From Pseudomonas kielensis (lineage in GTDB: Bacteria; Pseudomonadota; Gammaproteobacteria; Pseudomonadales; Pseudomonadaceae): DNA of 64,000 nucleotides. Each line of letters begins with the position of its first letter. The stretch's first letter is position 1. The DNA is taken from positions 124,001 to 188,000 of the forward strand of contig NZ_JACMYG010000009.1 of assembly GCF_014236655.1 (NCBI RefSeq). The letters run 5' to 3'. The translations under genes and the position numbers were made by a program. Shown here piece after piece: positions 10,928-20,336 of the stretch. The notes below the pieces were generated by a model. That model had not been told where the DNA came from, ran no database searches, and saw only the letters and a program-made list of their open reading frames with translations.

Positions 10928-11667
10928 GGCAAGGCAATCAACGAGGCAAAGTTAAGACACTGGAACCACGGCACGACTTTCGAGAACCCGGCGGCCAGCA
11001 GGCGTTCGGTGTGTTCTTCGAGGCTGTCGGGCTTCATGACGTTTTCGATGGCGCTGCGCTTCTGGGCAATTTCCAGTTCGCTGTAGCCGTTGGCGCGCTT
11101 GAAGGCGATGTGCAGGTCGCCGAGCAACTGGTGCTCCTGGGCATCGGCAAAGCGCAGTTTTTCCGAGAGGATCAGCGCCCCGCCGGGCAACAGCGACTGA
11201 CGGATACGGCCGAGCAAAGCCAGGCGTTGTTCGGGGGCGATGAACTGCAGGGTGAAGTTCAGCGCCACCACCGAGGCCGGTTTGAATTCGAGGGCGAGGA
11301 TGTCACCTTCGATCACCTCCACCGGCAGCAGCTCCTGGAACATCGAGTCCTGGCCGTTGAGGTATTCGCGGCAGCGCTCGACCATGGCGGCGGAGTTGTC
11401 CACCGCGATCACCCGGCAGCCCTCGGTGCGCACATGCCGGCGCAGGGCCTGGGTGACCGCGCCGAGGGATGACCCCAGGTCGTACAGCACGCTGTCCGGC
11501 TGGGCAAACTGCGCCGCGAGCACGCCGAGGTTTTCGACAATGGTCGGGTAACCCGGCACCGAGCGCTTGATCATGTCCGGGAACACCCGCACCACATCCT
11601 CGTTAAAGGCGAAGTCGGGTACCTGGGCCAAAGGCTGGGCGAAAAGGCGGTCGGGTTCTTTGCTCAC
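10924..11667 (-). CDS. cmoA: Carboxy-S-adenosyl-L-methionine synthase CmoA
   Basis: Converts S-adenosylmethionine and prephenate to carboxy-SAM, the donor for CmoB. The 247-residue reading begins with GTG ([14 protein letters not shown]) and contains the SAM-binding motif [12 protein letters not shown] plus [10 protein letters not shown] and the C-terminal VPWFQCLNF. The open frame runs 51 codons further upstream, but that segment is low-complexity and falls in an intergenic repeat, and 247 residues is the normal family length. It is first in the cmoAB operon. Confidence 0.95.
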   Translation of the reverse strand: MSKEPDRLFAQPLAQVPDFAFNEDVVRVFPDMIKRSVPGYPTIVENLGVLAAQFAQPDSVLYDLGSSLGAVTQALRRHVRTEGCRVIAVDNSAAMVERCREYLNGQDSMFQELLPVEVIEGDILALEFKPASVVALNFTLQFIAPEQRLALLGRIRQSLLPGGALILSEKLRFADAQEHQLLGDLHIAFKRANGYSELEIAQKRSAIENVMKPDSLEEHTERLLAAGFSKVVPWFQCLNFASLIALP

Positions 11668-11771
11668 GGCGGTTCCAGCGGCGGTATTGGAAAGGGCCGG
11701 CATTTTAGCCAAGTTGGCGCGCAGATGCGCGCCTTGTCTGATAAAGCGCCCTGGCAGAAGAAACAGCGTCC

Positions 11772-11885
11772 TTGTAGCCGCTGCCGCAGGCTGCGTTGGG
11801 TTGCGCAGCAGCCCCGGCATTGTCAGCCTGAACGAACGTCCTGCGGCCGTCGACGCAGCCTCGCGGGCTCGAGAGCTGCTACAGG
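11772..11885. repeat. Intergenic repeat pair, GTAGC-AGCTGC family
   Basis: CTTGTAGCCGCTGCCGCAGGCTGCG and, inverted about 70 bp away, CGACGCAGCCTCGCGGGCTCGAGAGCTGCTACAGG. The arms can pair into a long imperfect stem. Similar copies are at 15.7, 21.0, 45.8, 58.4 and 61.1 kb, so this is a second dispersed family distinct from the TGTGGGAGCGAG type. It separates cmoA from the yhhN-like gene. Confidence 0.7.
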
Positions 11886-12529
11886 TCGCGTTCCGGGCGG
11901 TGGCTTTGGTGAAACGCCGACGCGGCGATGCCCCATTGCCCCAGCCAGTAACTGAGGATGATCACATAGGGCGCGGCCGCGAAGGGCAGGGCAAAACGGT
12001 CGATGCCGATCACGCTGTCGGAGAACACGAAGGCCAGGGCGCCGCCGGCGGCCAGCAGTGCCGAGCGTTTCGGCACGTCGGTGCCCAGACGGGCCAGGGC
12101 GCGCCAGAGCATGGCGCTGATGGCCGTGCCATAGACGATCACCGGAATCAGCAACGGCCCCAGGCCATGGGCAATCAGGATTCCCAGTAGCAGGGCGCCG
12201 ACCAGCAGCGCCAGCAGCAACGGCCCGGGGGCCAGGCGCCGGCAATCGCTCAGGTACGCCTTGAGGTAGGCCAGGTGGGCCACCAGGAACGCGCCGAGGC
12301 CGAACACGAACAAGTCGCCGGGCCAGGCCAGCAGCACGTCACCCAGCAGGGAAAAGATCAGGCCCAGGCTGACCCAGCGCCGATAGTCGCTGGGCGGTGC
12401 ATCATGCAGCCAGCCCAACAGCGCCAGTACCGGCAGCGGCTTGACCAGCAGGCACAACAGCTCGGCATGCACACTCACTCCGTAGAGGAACGTGACAGCA
12501 CCCATCAACGCCAGAATCAGCCAGCCCAT
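11879..12529 (-). CDS. Lysoplasmalogenase (YhhN family) membrane protein
   Basis: A 216-residue integral membrane protein with about eight hydrophobic helices, the YhhN/TMEM86 family. Eukaryotic and some bacterial members cleave the vinyl-ether bond of lysoplasmalogens, but bacterial activity is mostly untested. The polar segments GDVLLAW and [11 protein letters not shown] match conserved charged positions of the family. The start at 12529 ([10 protein letters not shown]) is two bases past the icp stop, so it is likely the second gene of that operon; an in-frame upstream ATG would overlap icp by 58 bp. Its stop overlaps the intergenic repeat. Confidence 0.85.
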   Translation of the reverse strand: MGWLILALMGAVTFLYGVSVHAELLCLLVKPLPVLALLGWLHDAPPSDYRRWVSLGLIFSLLGDVLLAWPGDLFVFGLGAFLVAHLAYLKAYLSDCRRLAPGPLLLALLVGALLLGILIAHGLGPLLIPVIVYGTAISAMLWRALARLGTDVPKRSALLAAGGALAFVFSDSVIGIDRFALPFAAAPYVIILSYWLGQWGIAASAFHQSHRPERDL

Positions 12530-12531
12530 GT

Positions 12532-12924
12532 TCAGTTCACCACGATTGCGCAGTCGAAAATGTCTACCGGATCGACTTCCGGGGCCCACGGCTGCTGTGA
12601 GGTCAGGCGCAGGCGCCCGTTACCGCTGGTGAACGCCTGGAAGCGCCAGGTCGATAGCCCCGCGCTGCCCACAAGGCCGCTGTTTTCCGGGTTGGTGTAG
12701 ACCTCGGGGCTGATGGCCCGCAACACACCGCCGGCTGAATCCTGGATCGCCCAGCGATACCCGGTGGTCGGGTTGCTCGGCAGGGTCAGGATCAGGTTTT
12801 GCCCCGTGTGCAGTTGCACCGGGCATTGGCTCTGCTGCTCCACCGTCAGGTTCTGTTTCGGCTGCGAGGCGCAGGCCGTCAGCAGGGCAAGGCTCAAGGG
12901 CAATAGCAGGCGGGCGGGGGACAT
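12532..12924 (-). CDS. icp: Chagasin-like (I42) cysteine peptidase inhibitor lipoprotein
   Basis: A 130-residue lipoprotein: signal MSPARLLLPLSLALLTAC with the lipidated cysteine at 18, then a chagasin fold showing the signature loop NPTTGYRW and the later loop GNGRLRLTSQQPW. I42 proteins insert three loops into the active site of papain-type cysteine peptidases. In P. aeruginosa an icp gene lies next to the AsrA-type lon, and the same order is seen here. The start is placed at the ATG giving a clean lipoprotein signal; about 70 upstream codons of open frame are REP sequence. Confidence 0.88.
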   Translation of the reverse strand: MSPARLLLPLSLALLTACASQPKQNLTVEQQSQCPVQLHTGQNLILTLPSNPTTGYRWAIQDSAGGVLRAISPEVYTNPENSGLVGSAGLSTWRFQAFTSGNGRLRLTSQQPWAPEVDPVDIFDCAIVVN

Positions 12925-13016
12925 CAAGTCAGGCACTCCGGAATTCGCGACGAACGGCGAGCATAACCGAAGATGAGACAAATTGTGACCGTCAGGCCTG
13001 GATTGGGATGTCAGTG

Positions 13017-13079
13017 CCGCCGCCATCGCGGGCGAGCCCGCTCTCCCACAGGGATGTGGGAGCGGGCTTGCCCGTCCAG
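13017..13079. repeat. REP pair between icp and lon
   Basis: CCGCCATCGCGGGCGAGCCCGCTCTCCCACAGG is followed by ATGTGGGAGCGGGCTTGCCCGTCC, inverted copies of the TGTGGGAGCG repeat family with a very short spacer. The strong hairpin lies just past the lon stop and probably helps end or stabilise that transcript. Confidence 0.8.
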
Positions 13080-13093
13080 GCGCTACACAGACC

Positions 13094-15520
13094 TCAGAAC
13101 AACACCTTGGCCACGTCGGCAAACCGCTTGGCAAAGTGCACGGTAATGCCTTCCTTCAGGTAGTCCGGCAATTCTTCGAAGCTGCCACGGTTGGGTTCCG
13201 GCAGGATCAGTTCGTGGATCTTCTGCCGGCGTGCGGCGATCACCTTTTCGCGCACCCCGCCAATGGGCAGCACGTGCCCGGTCAGCGTCAGTTCACCGGT
13301 CATGGCCACGCCTTTTTTCGGCGCCTGGTTACGTGCCAGGGAGAGCAGGGCGCTGGCCATGGTCACGCCGGCACTCGGGCCGTCTTTCGGGGTGGCACCT
13401 TCCGGTACGTGCAGGTGGATGAACGCTTCGTCGAAGAACTTGGCGTCGCCACCGAACTGCTTGAGGTGCGAGCTGATGTAGCTGTAGGCGATCTCGGCCG
13501 ATTCCTTCATCACGTCACCCAGTTGCCCGGTGAGCTTGAAGCCCCGGTTGAGGGTGTGGATGCGGGTGGCTTCGATCGGCAGGGTGGCGCCGCCCATGCT
13601 GGTCCAGGCAAGACCGGTGATCACCCCGATGCCCGACAGCACCTGCTCATTGCGGAACACCGGCATGCCCAGGGAGGCCTCGAGATCCTTGGGGCTGATC
13701 TTGATCACCTGCTGCGGATCGTCCATCAGCTTGACCACCGCCTTGCGCACCAGCTTGCCCAGCTGTTTCTCCAACTGGCGCACCCCGGCTTCGCGGGCAT
13801 ACCCATCGATCAGGGCCTTGAGCGCGCTGTCGCTGATGGACAGGCTGGTTTTCGCCACGCCGGCCTTGTCCAGTTGCTTGGGCCACAGGTGGCGCTTGGC
13901 GATGGCGACTTTTTCTTCAGTGATATAGCCGGACAGGCGAATCACTTCCATGCGGTCGAGCAACGGTCCGGGGATTGAATCCAGGGTGTTGGCGGTGCAC
14001 ACGAACAGCACTTTGGACAGGTCCAGGCGCAGGTCCAGGTAGTGGTCGAGGAATTCCACGTTCTGTTCCGGATCGAGGGTTTCCAGCAACGCCGAGGCCG
14101 GGTCGCCCTGGTAGCTCTGGCCCATCTTGTCGATCTCGTCGAGCATGATCACCGGGTTCATCACTTCGACGTCTTTCAACGCCTGCACCAGCTTGCCCGG
14201 CAGGGCGCCGATGTAGGTGCGGCGGTGGCCCTTGATCTCGGCTTCGTCACGCATGCCGCCGACACTGAAACGATAGAACGGCCGCCCCAGGGATTCGGCA
14301 ATGGACTTGCCGACGCTGGTCTTGCCTACGCCCGGCGGGCCCACCAGCAACACGATGGAGCCGGCGATCTCGCCCTTGTAGGCGCCGACCGCGAGGAATT
14401 CGAGGATCCGGTCCTTGATGTCATCGAGGCCGGCGTGGTGTTTGTCGAGCACCTTGCGGGCGTGCTTGAGGTCGAGCTTGTCTTCCCCGTACACGCCCCA
14501 CGGCACGGCCGTCGCCCACTCCAGGTAGTTGCGGGTCACGGCGTATTCGGGGGAGCCGGTCTCCAGGATCGACAGCTTGTTCATTTCCTCTTCGATGCGT
14601 TTTTGCGCCTGGGGCGACAGGACCTTGCCCGTCAGGCGTTGCTCGAACTGTTCGACGTCGGCGCTGCGATCGTCCTTGGTCAGCCCCAGCTCCTGCTGGA
14701 TCACCTTGAGTTGTTCCTTGAGGAAAAACTCGCGCTGGTGCTCGCCGATCTTGCGGTTCACTTCCGCGGAAATTTCTTTCTGCAGGCGCGCGACTTCGAC
14801 TTCCTTGCGCAGCATCGGCAGGACTTTTTCCATGCGCTTGAGCATGGGCACGCAGTCGAGCACTTCCTGCAACTCGTTACCGGTGGCCGAGGTCAGGGCG
14901 GCGGCGAAGTCGGTCAGTGGCGAGGGGTCGTTGGGGCTGAAGCGGTTGAGGTAGTTCTTCAGCTCTTCGCTGTACAGCGGGTTGAGCGGCAGCAGTTCCT
15001 TGATCGCGTTGATCAGCGCCATGCCGTAGGCCTTGACCTCGTCGGTCGGCTCGCTTGGCTGGTGCGGGTATTCGACTTCCACCAGGTACGGTGGGCGATG
15101 GTGCTTGAGCCAGGTGCGGATGCGCACGCGGGTCAGGCCCTGGGCGACGAACTGCAGCTTGCCGTTTTCGCGGCTGGCGTGGTGGACCTTGACCAGGGTG
15201 CCGTACAGCGGCAGGGCGCTGGTGTCGAAATGCCGTGGGTCTTCCTGGGGGGTGTCCATGTAGAACAGCGCCAGGGAGTGGTGCTCGGACTTGGCGACCA
15301 GGTCCAGGGTCTCGGCCCAGGGTTCTTCGTTGACGATCACCGGCAGGACTTGCGCGGGGAAGAATGGCCGGTTGTGGATCGGGATGATGTAGACCTTGTC
15401 CGGCAGGTTCTGCCCGGGCAGGGCCAGGCCTGTGCCGGCGGCGTGGTGTTCGGGGTGTTCGGCGTTTTCCGGGTCGGCGTATTCGCTGGGGTCTTCGGGG
15501 AATGCTTGCTGGTCGCTCAT
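13094..15520 (-). CDS. lon: ATP-dependent protease, Lon family (AsrA/Lon2 type)
   Basis: An 808-residue AAA+ serine protease. The substrate-binding N-domain is followed by Walker A GPPGVGKT (394-401) and a proteolytic domain with the Ser716 (KDGPSAGV) and Lys759 (GGVREKV) dyad. The acidic N-terminus (MSDQQAFPEDPSEYADPEN) and the sequence PIHNRPFFPAQVLPV differ from the housekeeping Pseudomonas Lon (MKTTIELPLLPLRDVV). With the icp neighbour this marks it as the second Lon, called AsrA in P. aeruginosa and linked there to aminoglycoside stress. The ATG at 15520 has AGGTG upstream; an ATG five codons earlier is less likely. Orthology is from memory of synteny. Confidence 0.93.
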   Translation of the reverse strand: MSDQQAFPEDPSEYADPENAEHPEHHAAGTGLALPGQNLPDKVYIIPIHNRPFFPAQVLPVIVNEEPWAETLDLVAKSEHHSLALFYMDTPQEDPRHFDTSALPLYGTLVKVHHASRENGKLQFVAQGLTRVRIRTWLKHHRPPYLVEVEYPHQPSEPTDEVKAYGMALINAIKELLPLNPLYSEELKNYLNRFSPNDPSPLTDFAAALTSATGNELQEVLDCVPMLKRMEKVLPMLRKEVEVARLQKEISAEVNRKIGEHQREFFLKEQLKVIQQELGLTKDDRSADVEQFEQRLTGKVLSPQAQKRIEEEMNKLSILETGSPEYAVTRNYLEWATAVPWGVYGEDKLDLKHARKVLDKHHAGLDDIKDRILEFLAVGAYKGEIAGSIVLLVGPPGVGKTSVGKSIAESLGRPFYRFSVGGMRDEAEIKGHRRTYIGALPGKLVQALKDVEVMNPVIMLDEIDKMGQSYQGDPASALLETLDPEQNVEFLDHYLDLRLDLSKVLFVCTANTLDSIPGPLLDRMEVIRLSGYITEEKVAIAKRHLWPKQLDKAGVAKTSLSISDSALKALIDGYAREAGVRQLEKQLGKLVRKAVVKLMDDPQQVIKISPKDLEASLGMPVFRNEQVLSGIGVITGLAWTSMGGATLPIEATRIHTLNRGFKLTGQLGDVMKESAEIAYSYISSHLKQFGGDAKFFDEAFIHLHVPEGATPKDGPSAGVTMASALLSLARNQAPKKGVAMTGELTLTGHVLPIGGVREKVIAARRQKIHELILPEPNRGSFEELPDYLKEGITVHFAKRFADVAKVLF

Positions 15521-15535
15521 GGGGCACCTGCGCAA

Positions 15536-15763
15536 TGGAGTATGGGAGTTAGATGGGGCAGGTGGCGGGTGGTTTCAATGGTGGGGGGAGTTTGTTTGGT
15601 AAGCGGGTTGTTACTTGCGGGGGCTGTGTGCAGATCCGTTGTTGGGGTGATGGCGGCTTACCGGCCGGCCTGGCTTTTCCTGGTGTACGAATTTCCCTTG
15701 TAGGAGCGGGCGCCCGCTTGCGGGCTTGGCAGCTGCTACACGGTTTGTGATGTGGGTAGGCAC
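15536..15763. other. Intergenic gap between lon and gcd
   Basis: A 228 bp gap between the lon start and the gcd terminator. It begins with a G/T-rich strand (15541-15640) that should contain the lon promoter and ends with a degenerate copy of the GTAGC-AGCTGC repeat near 15700-15740 (GTAGGAGCGGGCGCCCGCTTGCGGGCTTGGCAGCTGCTACAC). No gene was identified. Confidence 0.5.
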
Positions 15764-15797
15764 AAAAAAGGCGACTACCCTGCGGTAGTCGCCTTTT
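15764..15797. terminator. Bidirectional-type terminator downstream of gcd
   Basis: AAAGGCGACTACC (15767-15779) and GGTAGTCGCCTTT (15784-15796) form a perfect 13 bp stem with a 4-base loop, flanked by A and T runs. It lies just past the gcd stop (minus strand) and is a strong intrinsic terminator for gcd. Confidence 0.9.
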
Positions 15798-15815
15798 GTT
15801 CACGGCCGATGCAGC

Positions 15816-18224
15816 TTATTTCGGCAGTTTGTAGGCGATGACGTAGTCGCCCATTTTGGTGCCCAGGGAGCCATGGCCGCCTACGACGAGCAGGACGTAT
15901 TGCTGGCCGTCCTTGCCGGTGTAGGTCATTGGTGTGGCCTGGCCGCCGGCTGGCAGGCGGGATTTCCACAGTTCCTTGCCGGTGTTGACGTCATAGGCGC
16001 GCAGGTACTGGTCCAGGGTGCCGCTGAGGAAGCCGACGCCGCCGGCAGTGACGATCGAGCCGCCCATGCTTGGTACGCCGATCGGCAGGCCGATGGGCAG
16101 TGGCGAGCTGTCGCGGCTGGTGCCGTTCTTGCGCTTCCACACCACTTTGCTGGTGGTCAGGTCGATGCCGGCCACGTAGCCCCAGGCTGGCGCCTGGCAG
16201 GGTACGCCGAACGGCGACATGAACGGGTGCATGATCACCGCGTACGGCGCGCCGGTGTTCGGTTGCACACCCGCGGTTTCGCTCTCGCGCTTGCTGTCGG
16301 CCGCCACTTGGGCGCGCGGCACCATTTTCGAGACGAAGGCCATGTAGTTCGGGCTGGTGAACAGCATCTGGCGCACTGGGTCGACCGACACGCCGCCCCA
16401 GTTGAACACACCGACGTTACCCGGGTAGATCAGGCTGCCCTGTTCCGACGGTGGGGTGTATTGGCCTTCGTAGCGCAGTTCCTTGAACTGGATGCGGCAC
16501 AGCATCTGGTCGAACGGGCTGGCGCCCCACATGGCTTTTTCGGTCAGTTCCGGAGCCAGCAGGTTGAGGTCCGAACGGGCCTGGGTCGGTGCGGTGCGAT
16601 CGCCCGGTACCGCGCCTTGCGGAACCGGGATCTCACGAATCGGCACGATCGGCGTACCGTCGCGACGGTCCAGCACGTACAGGCTGCCCTGTTTGGTCGG
16701 TGCGATCAGCGCCGGCTTGATGCCGTCGGCGGTTTTCATGTCCAGCAGGGTTGGCTGGCTGCCAACGTCCATGTCCCACAGGTCGTGGTGGGTGAACTGG
16801 TAGTTCCAGCGCACCTTGCCGGTGGCCAGGTCCAGGGCCACCAGGCCGGCGCTGTATTTCTCGGCGCCCGGGGTGCGGTCGGCGCCCCATTGGTCTGGGG
16901 TCTGGTTGCCCAGTGGCAGGTAGACCATGCCGAGTTTTTCATCGACGCTGGCCAGCGACCACATGTTCGCCGAGTTGCGGCTGTAGTGTTCGCCCGCTGG
17001 CAATGGCTCGGTGGCGTCCGGGTTGTTGCTGTCCCAGTTCCACACCAGGTGACCGTCGCGGACGTCAAAGGCGCGGATCACGCCGGACGGCTCGTTGGTC
17101 GACTCGTTGTCGGTAACGTGGCCGCCCATGATCACCAGGTCACGGGTGATGGCGGCTGGCGAGGTGGCGTAGTAGCCGCCCGGGGTGAACGGGCCGATAC
17201 CGGTGGTCAGGTCGACCACGCCCTGGTTGCCGAAGCCTTCGCAGACCTTGCCGGTGTCGGCGTTCAGGGCAATCAGGCGCGCGTCGGCGGTCGGCAGGTA
17301 CAGGCGGCGAGGGCACGCCTGGGCCACGGCCTTGCCGGCGTCGGAGATCACGGCCGAAGACGCGCCAGCGGCTGCGTAGGCGTTTTCGTCATAGTAGGAA
17401 ACGCCACGGCAGGTCATGTGGGCGAAACCCTTGAAGCCGACCGGGCTCTTGATCTGCGGGTCGAAGCGCCAGATTTCCTTGCCGGTGTCCGGGTCCAGCG
17501 CCAACACCTTGCTGTGGGCGGTGCAGGCATAGAGCATGCCGTTGACCTTGAGCGGGGTGTTTTCGTTGGTCAGCTCGACCGGGTCGCCAGCGGTTGGCAG
17601 GTCGCCGGTGCGGATGCGCCAGGCTTCCTGCAGCGTGCCGACGTTGTCCGGGGTGATCTGCTTGAGCGGCGAGTAGCGGTCACCGAACTCGGTGCGGCCA
17701 TAGGCCTGCCAGTCACCGTCAGGCATGGTCGGTGCTGTACTGGTCATGTCGGCACTGTCGCGCCCCAGTTCGCCGAACACTTCGCCCGGGTGGGTGAATT
17801 GGCTGCCCAGGGCCGCGGCGCCGGCCAGGACCACGGCCACGCTCAAGGCTGCGGTGCCCAGCGGCGCAGGGCCCTGGCGCAGCAACGGACGGCGGAACCA
17901 CGGCAGCAGCAGGACGATGCCGAGGGCGAACCACAGCGACAGCCGCGGCACCAGTTGCCACCAGTCCAGGCCCACTTCCCACAACGACCATGCGGTACTG
18001 GCCAACAGCACCAGTGCATACAGGCCCAAGGCTGCACGACGGCCGGCCAGCAGCAGAATGCCGGTCAGCGCCAGGCCGATACCGGCCAGCAGGTAGTACA
18101 ACGAGCCGCCAAGCATGCTCAGCTTGATCCCCCCGGCCAGCAAGGCCAGGCCCATTAGCAGCAGCAGGATGCCGAGCAGGCTCGGCATCAGGCGGCTTGG
18201 ACTTGAAGCACCTTCAGTGCTCAT
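15816..18224 (-). CDS. gcd: Membrane-bound PQQ-dependent glucose dehydrogenase
   Basis: Oxidises glucose to gluconate in the periplasm and passes electrons to ubiquinone. The 802-residue protein has five hydrophobic helices in roughly the first 150 residues and then an eight-bladed PQQ propeller with typical family segments (GDRYSPLKQITPDNV, WRFDPQIKSPVGF, THHDLWDMDVGSQPTLLD, GYVAGIDLTT, and the C-terminal GGQATPMTYTGKDGQQYV). The start has GGAGA upstream. It is followed on the upstream side by oprB on the same strand, the arrangement known from P. putida. Quinate or shikimate dehydrogenases are related, but length and context favour glucose. Confidence 0.95.
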   Translation of the reverse strand: MSTEGASSPSRLMPSLLGILLLLMGLALLAGGIKLSMLGGSLYYLLAGIGLALTGILLLAGRRAALGLYALVLLASTAWSLWEVGLDWWQLVPRLSLWFALGIVLLLPWFRRPLLRQGPAPLGTAALSVAVVLAGAAALGSQFTHPGEVFGELGRDSADMTSTAPTMPDGDWQAYGRTEFGDRYSPLKQITPDNVGTLQEAWRIRTGDLPTAGDPVELTNENTPLKVNGMLYACTAHSKVLALDPDTGKEIWRFDPQIKSPVGFKGFAHMTCRGVSYYDENAYAAAGASSAVISDAGKAVAQACPRRLYLPTADARLIALNADTGKVCEGFGNQGVVDLTTGIGPFTPGGYYATSPAAITRDLVIMGGHVTDNESTNEPSGVIRAFDVRDGHLVWNWDSNNPDATEPLPAGEHYSRNSANMWSLASVDEKLGMVYLPLGNQTPDQWGADRTPGAEKYSAGLVALDLATGKVRWNYQFTHHDLWDMDVGSQPTLLDMKTADGIKPALIAPTKQGSLYVLDRRDGTPIVPIREIPVPQGAVPGDRTAPTQARSDLNLLAPELTEKAMWGASPFDQMLCRIQFKELRYEGQYTPPSEQGSLIYPGNVGVFNWGGVSVDPVRQMLFTSPNYMAFVSKMVPRAQVAADSKRESETAGVQPNTGAPYAVIMHPFMSPFGVPCQAPAWGYVAGIDLTTSKVVWKRKNGTSRDSSPLPIGLPIGVPSMGGSIVTAGGVGFLSGTLDQYLRAYDVNTGKELWKSRLPAGGQATPMTYTGKDGQQYVLLVVGGHGSLGTKMGDYVIAYKLPK

Positions 18225-18318
18225 AGTGCGATTCTCCGTGACGTTTTAAGTAGCCTTGCGCAAGTTCACTGTAGATGAGGATCGTGCGCGGGCGTGGTTC
18301 AGATAAAAACGGTGATCC

Positions 18319-18422
18319 CTGTAGGAGCGAGCCTGCTCGCGATGGACGTAAACGATGACGTTGGGTGCCTGACACCCCGCGTAGCTTTCGGGTTCATCGC
18401 GAGCGGGCTCGCTCCTACAGGG
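18319..18422. repeat. REP pair between oprB and gcd
   Basis: CTGTAGGAGCGAGCCTGCTCGCGATGG and, inverted about 50 bp further, CATCGCGAGCGGGCTCGCTCCTACAGG. It separates oprB from gcd, which share direction. Confidence 0.85.
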
Positions 18423-18435
18423 TTTGTAGCGCGGG

Positions 18436-19818
18436 TCAGAACGACGACTGCACCTTGATACCGCCGATCAGCGCGTCATCCACCTCGTTCACGCCACCGG
18501 GATGGCGGATGTACTGCAGGTTCGGGCGCACGGTCAGCCAGTTGGTCAGGTGCACGCCGTAATAGAGTTCGGCGCTGTATTCGGTGTCTTGCGGTGGCAG
18601 GTAGGCCGGGTTGTCGTAATCGAACACCGCGCGGGCCTGGTTGCTGGCCTCGGCATTCTTGCGATAGGCCGGGTTGACGTGGACGCGGGCCATGGCAAAG
18701 CCGATGTCATCCTTGGCGCGGGCATCGAACAGGCCTTTGTAGACCAGGCCTGCCTGCACATAGTTGTCGATCGCGTTGGTCTTCTTGTCGTGCATCGTGC
18801 CGTTGGCGAACAGGCTCAGGCCGCGCGAGTTGTCGCTGGCCACGCTGCTCACTTGCTGCTGGATGCCCAGCCACACCCCATGTTTGCTCGACGAGCTGCG
18901 ATAAGCCTCGCCGCTGAGGGCGGCGCTCTGGCCATTGCTGTCCTTGTAGACGTCGCTGGCCTTGGCGCTGCTGTAGTAGTAACCGGCGCGGTATTCACCC
19001 GGCAGGCCGTTGAATTTCGGCGTCCACACCAGCTCCACCGGGACCACGGTGCCCTGGGTACCACTGCCGCTGAGCTTGAAGCCGTTGTCCTTGTCCAGGT
19101 TGGACGGGTTCTGCTCGTAGGCGCCGATCTGGGCGTAGACCTCCGGGCTCAGGTGGTACTTGACCCGCAGTGCCCACTGGCTGACCGGCCAGTTGTACCA
19201 GATGCCGCCAGCCCAGTTGCCGACCTGGGAACCGCAGAACGCCAGGTTCTGGAAGTCGCAGGGGAAGCTGTTGAAATCTTCGCCTTCGCCGAACCGACCG
19301 GCCTTGATATCGAGTTTCTGGTCGAGGAATTTCTGCTGGTACCACATCTGCGTCAGGCGTGTGGTCTGGCCCCGGCCCCAGACTTCCTGGGCCGACGTGA
19401 AGCCGCCGACCCGTGGATCGTTGATCCGGTCGTTGCTGATGTTGTTGCCGCTGCGCTTGGTGATGGTCAGTTGAAACTCGGCGTCGTCCCAGCCGAGGAT
19501 CTTTTGCAGGTCCAGGTGAGTGCCCAGGCCAAACTGGTCGCTGTAGCGCGCAGTGCGATCGTCGTCGTAGCCACCGTGCAGGTTGCTGCCCATTTCGCCG
19601 GTGTAGTCGAGCTTGAAGTCGTAGCCTTTTTGCGCAAGCTCGGTGCGCGTGCCGTTCCAGTCGCCGAGCATCCACGGCGATTGGCTATCGAACGCCGCAG
19701 CGGCCTGAACGCAGTTGGCAAGACCCAGGGCGGTGAAGCCACCGATCAGGTTCAGGGTTTTACGGCGCGCAGCCGGTGTTGAGACAGCGCTGTCTCGGAA
19801 GATCTGCAAGTAAGGCAT
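18436..19818 (-). CDS. oprB: Carbohydrate-selective porin OprB
   Basis: Outer-membrane porin for glucose and other sugars, 460 residues. After an unusually long N-terminal region with a hydrophobic signal (LIGGFTALGLANCVQA) the mature protein starts FDSQSPWMLGDWNG, the usual OprB N-terminus. It ends in a beta-strand with terminal Phe (GGIKVQSSF), the outer-membrane signature, and contains typical OprB blocks (WYQQKFLDQKLDIKAGR, FNSFPCDFQN). Two cysteines near CDFQNLAFCGS may form the conserved disulfide. The upstream ATG at 19818 lacks a good ribosome site, so the true start may be a few codons later. It feeds sugar to the periplasmic Gcd encoded next to it. Confidence 0.92.
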   Translation of the reverse strand: MPYLQIFRDSAVSTPAARRKTLNLIGGFTALGLANCVQAAAAFDSQSPWMLGDWNGTRTELAQKGYDFKLDYTGEMGSNLHGGYDDDRTARYSDQFGLGTHLDLQKILGWDDAEFQLTITKRSGNNISNDRINDPRVGGFTSAQEVWGRGQTTRLTQMWYQQKFLDQKLDIKAGRFGEGEDFNSFPCDFQNLAFCGSQVGNWAGGIWYNWPVSQWALRVKYHLSPEVYAQIGAYEQNPSNLDKDNGFKLSGSGTQGTVVPVELVWTPKFNGLPGEYRAGYYYSSAKASDVYKDSNGQSAALSGEAYRSSSSKHGVWLGIQQQVSSVASDNSRGLSLFANGTMHDKKTNAIDNYVQAGLVYKGLFDARAKDDIGFAMARVHVNPAYRKNAEASNQARAVFDYDNPAYLPPQDTEYSAELYYGVHLTNWLTVRPNLQYIRHPGGVNEVDDALIGGIKVQSSF

Positions 19819-19988
19819 AAAGAAGAAATTCTGGGTCTTTTTCTAAGGGAGTGAGCTGCAGGGCAGGAGCAAAGGCCGGCAGCGGAAGCGTTTCAGCTTA
19901 AGGGCGTAAGGATAATGATCTGTTACAAATAGAGAAAGTGCTTTTCTCGACATGCTTCCTTTCGGATTCGGTAACAGTCGTCCGTGGC

Positions 19989-20019
19989 CGCTCAGGTGAC
20001 CTACATTTACCCCTGAGCG
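19989..20019. other. Inverted repeat in the oprB / VF530 intergenic region
   Basis: CGCTCAGG (19989-19996) and CCTGAGCG (20012-20019), 8 bp perfect arms with a 15 bp spacer, in the 278 bp divergent region between oprB and the VF530 gene. It could be an operator or a transcript hairpin. Nothing else was recognised in this gap. Confidence 0.3.
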
Positions 20020-20096
20020 CACAGAATCCTTCCACCCGCTGTCCCCCTCGGCTAAGGTGCGCGCCTTCCCATCCTGATTAGGTTCAAAGGCCCGGC

Positions 20097-20327
20097 ATGA
20101 CCGAACACACCACCGACCCGCTGCATGGCGTGACGCTTGAACAGATCCTCAACGCGCTGGTTCAACACTACGAATGGTCGGGGTTGGCCGAGCGTATCGA
20201 TATTCGCTGCTTCAAGAGCGACCCGAGCATCAAGTCGAGCCTGACTTTCCTGCGCAAGACCCCCTGGGCCCGCGAGAAGGTCGAAAAGCTGTACGTGAAG
20301 TTGATGCGCACCAAACGCCCGCTCTAA
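20097..20327 (+). CDS. VF530-family DNA-binding protein
   Basis: A 76-residue basic protein of the VF530 (DUF2132) family. The whole length fits the family: [16 protein letters not shown], then [15 protein letters not shown], then the helix [17 protein letters not shown] and the basic tail [11 protein letters not shown] structural member from Vibrio has been described as DNA-binding, but no regulon is known. It lies nine bases upstream of the Pr6Pr gene, so the two probably form an operon, although no functional link is obvious. Confidence 0.88.
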   Translation: MTEHTTDPLHGVTLEQILNALVQHYEWSGLAERIDIRCFKSDPSIKSSLTFLRKTPWAREKVEKLYVKLMRTKRPL

Positions 20328-20336
20328 GGAGTGTCC

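Noticed and set aside
15873..18158. 761-codon forward frame opposite gcd
   Set aside because: Antisense to a clear PQQ dehydrogenase; composition is His/Val/Ala-rich as expected of a GC-skewed shadow.
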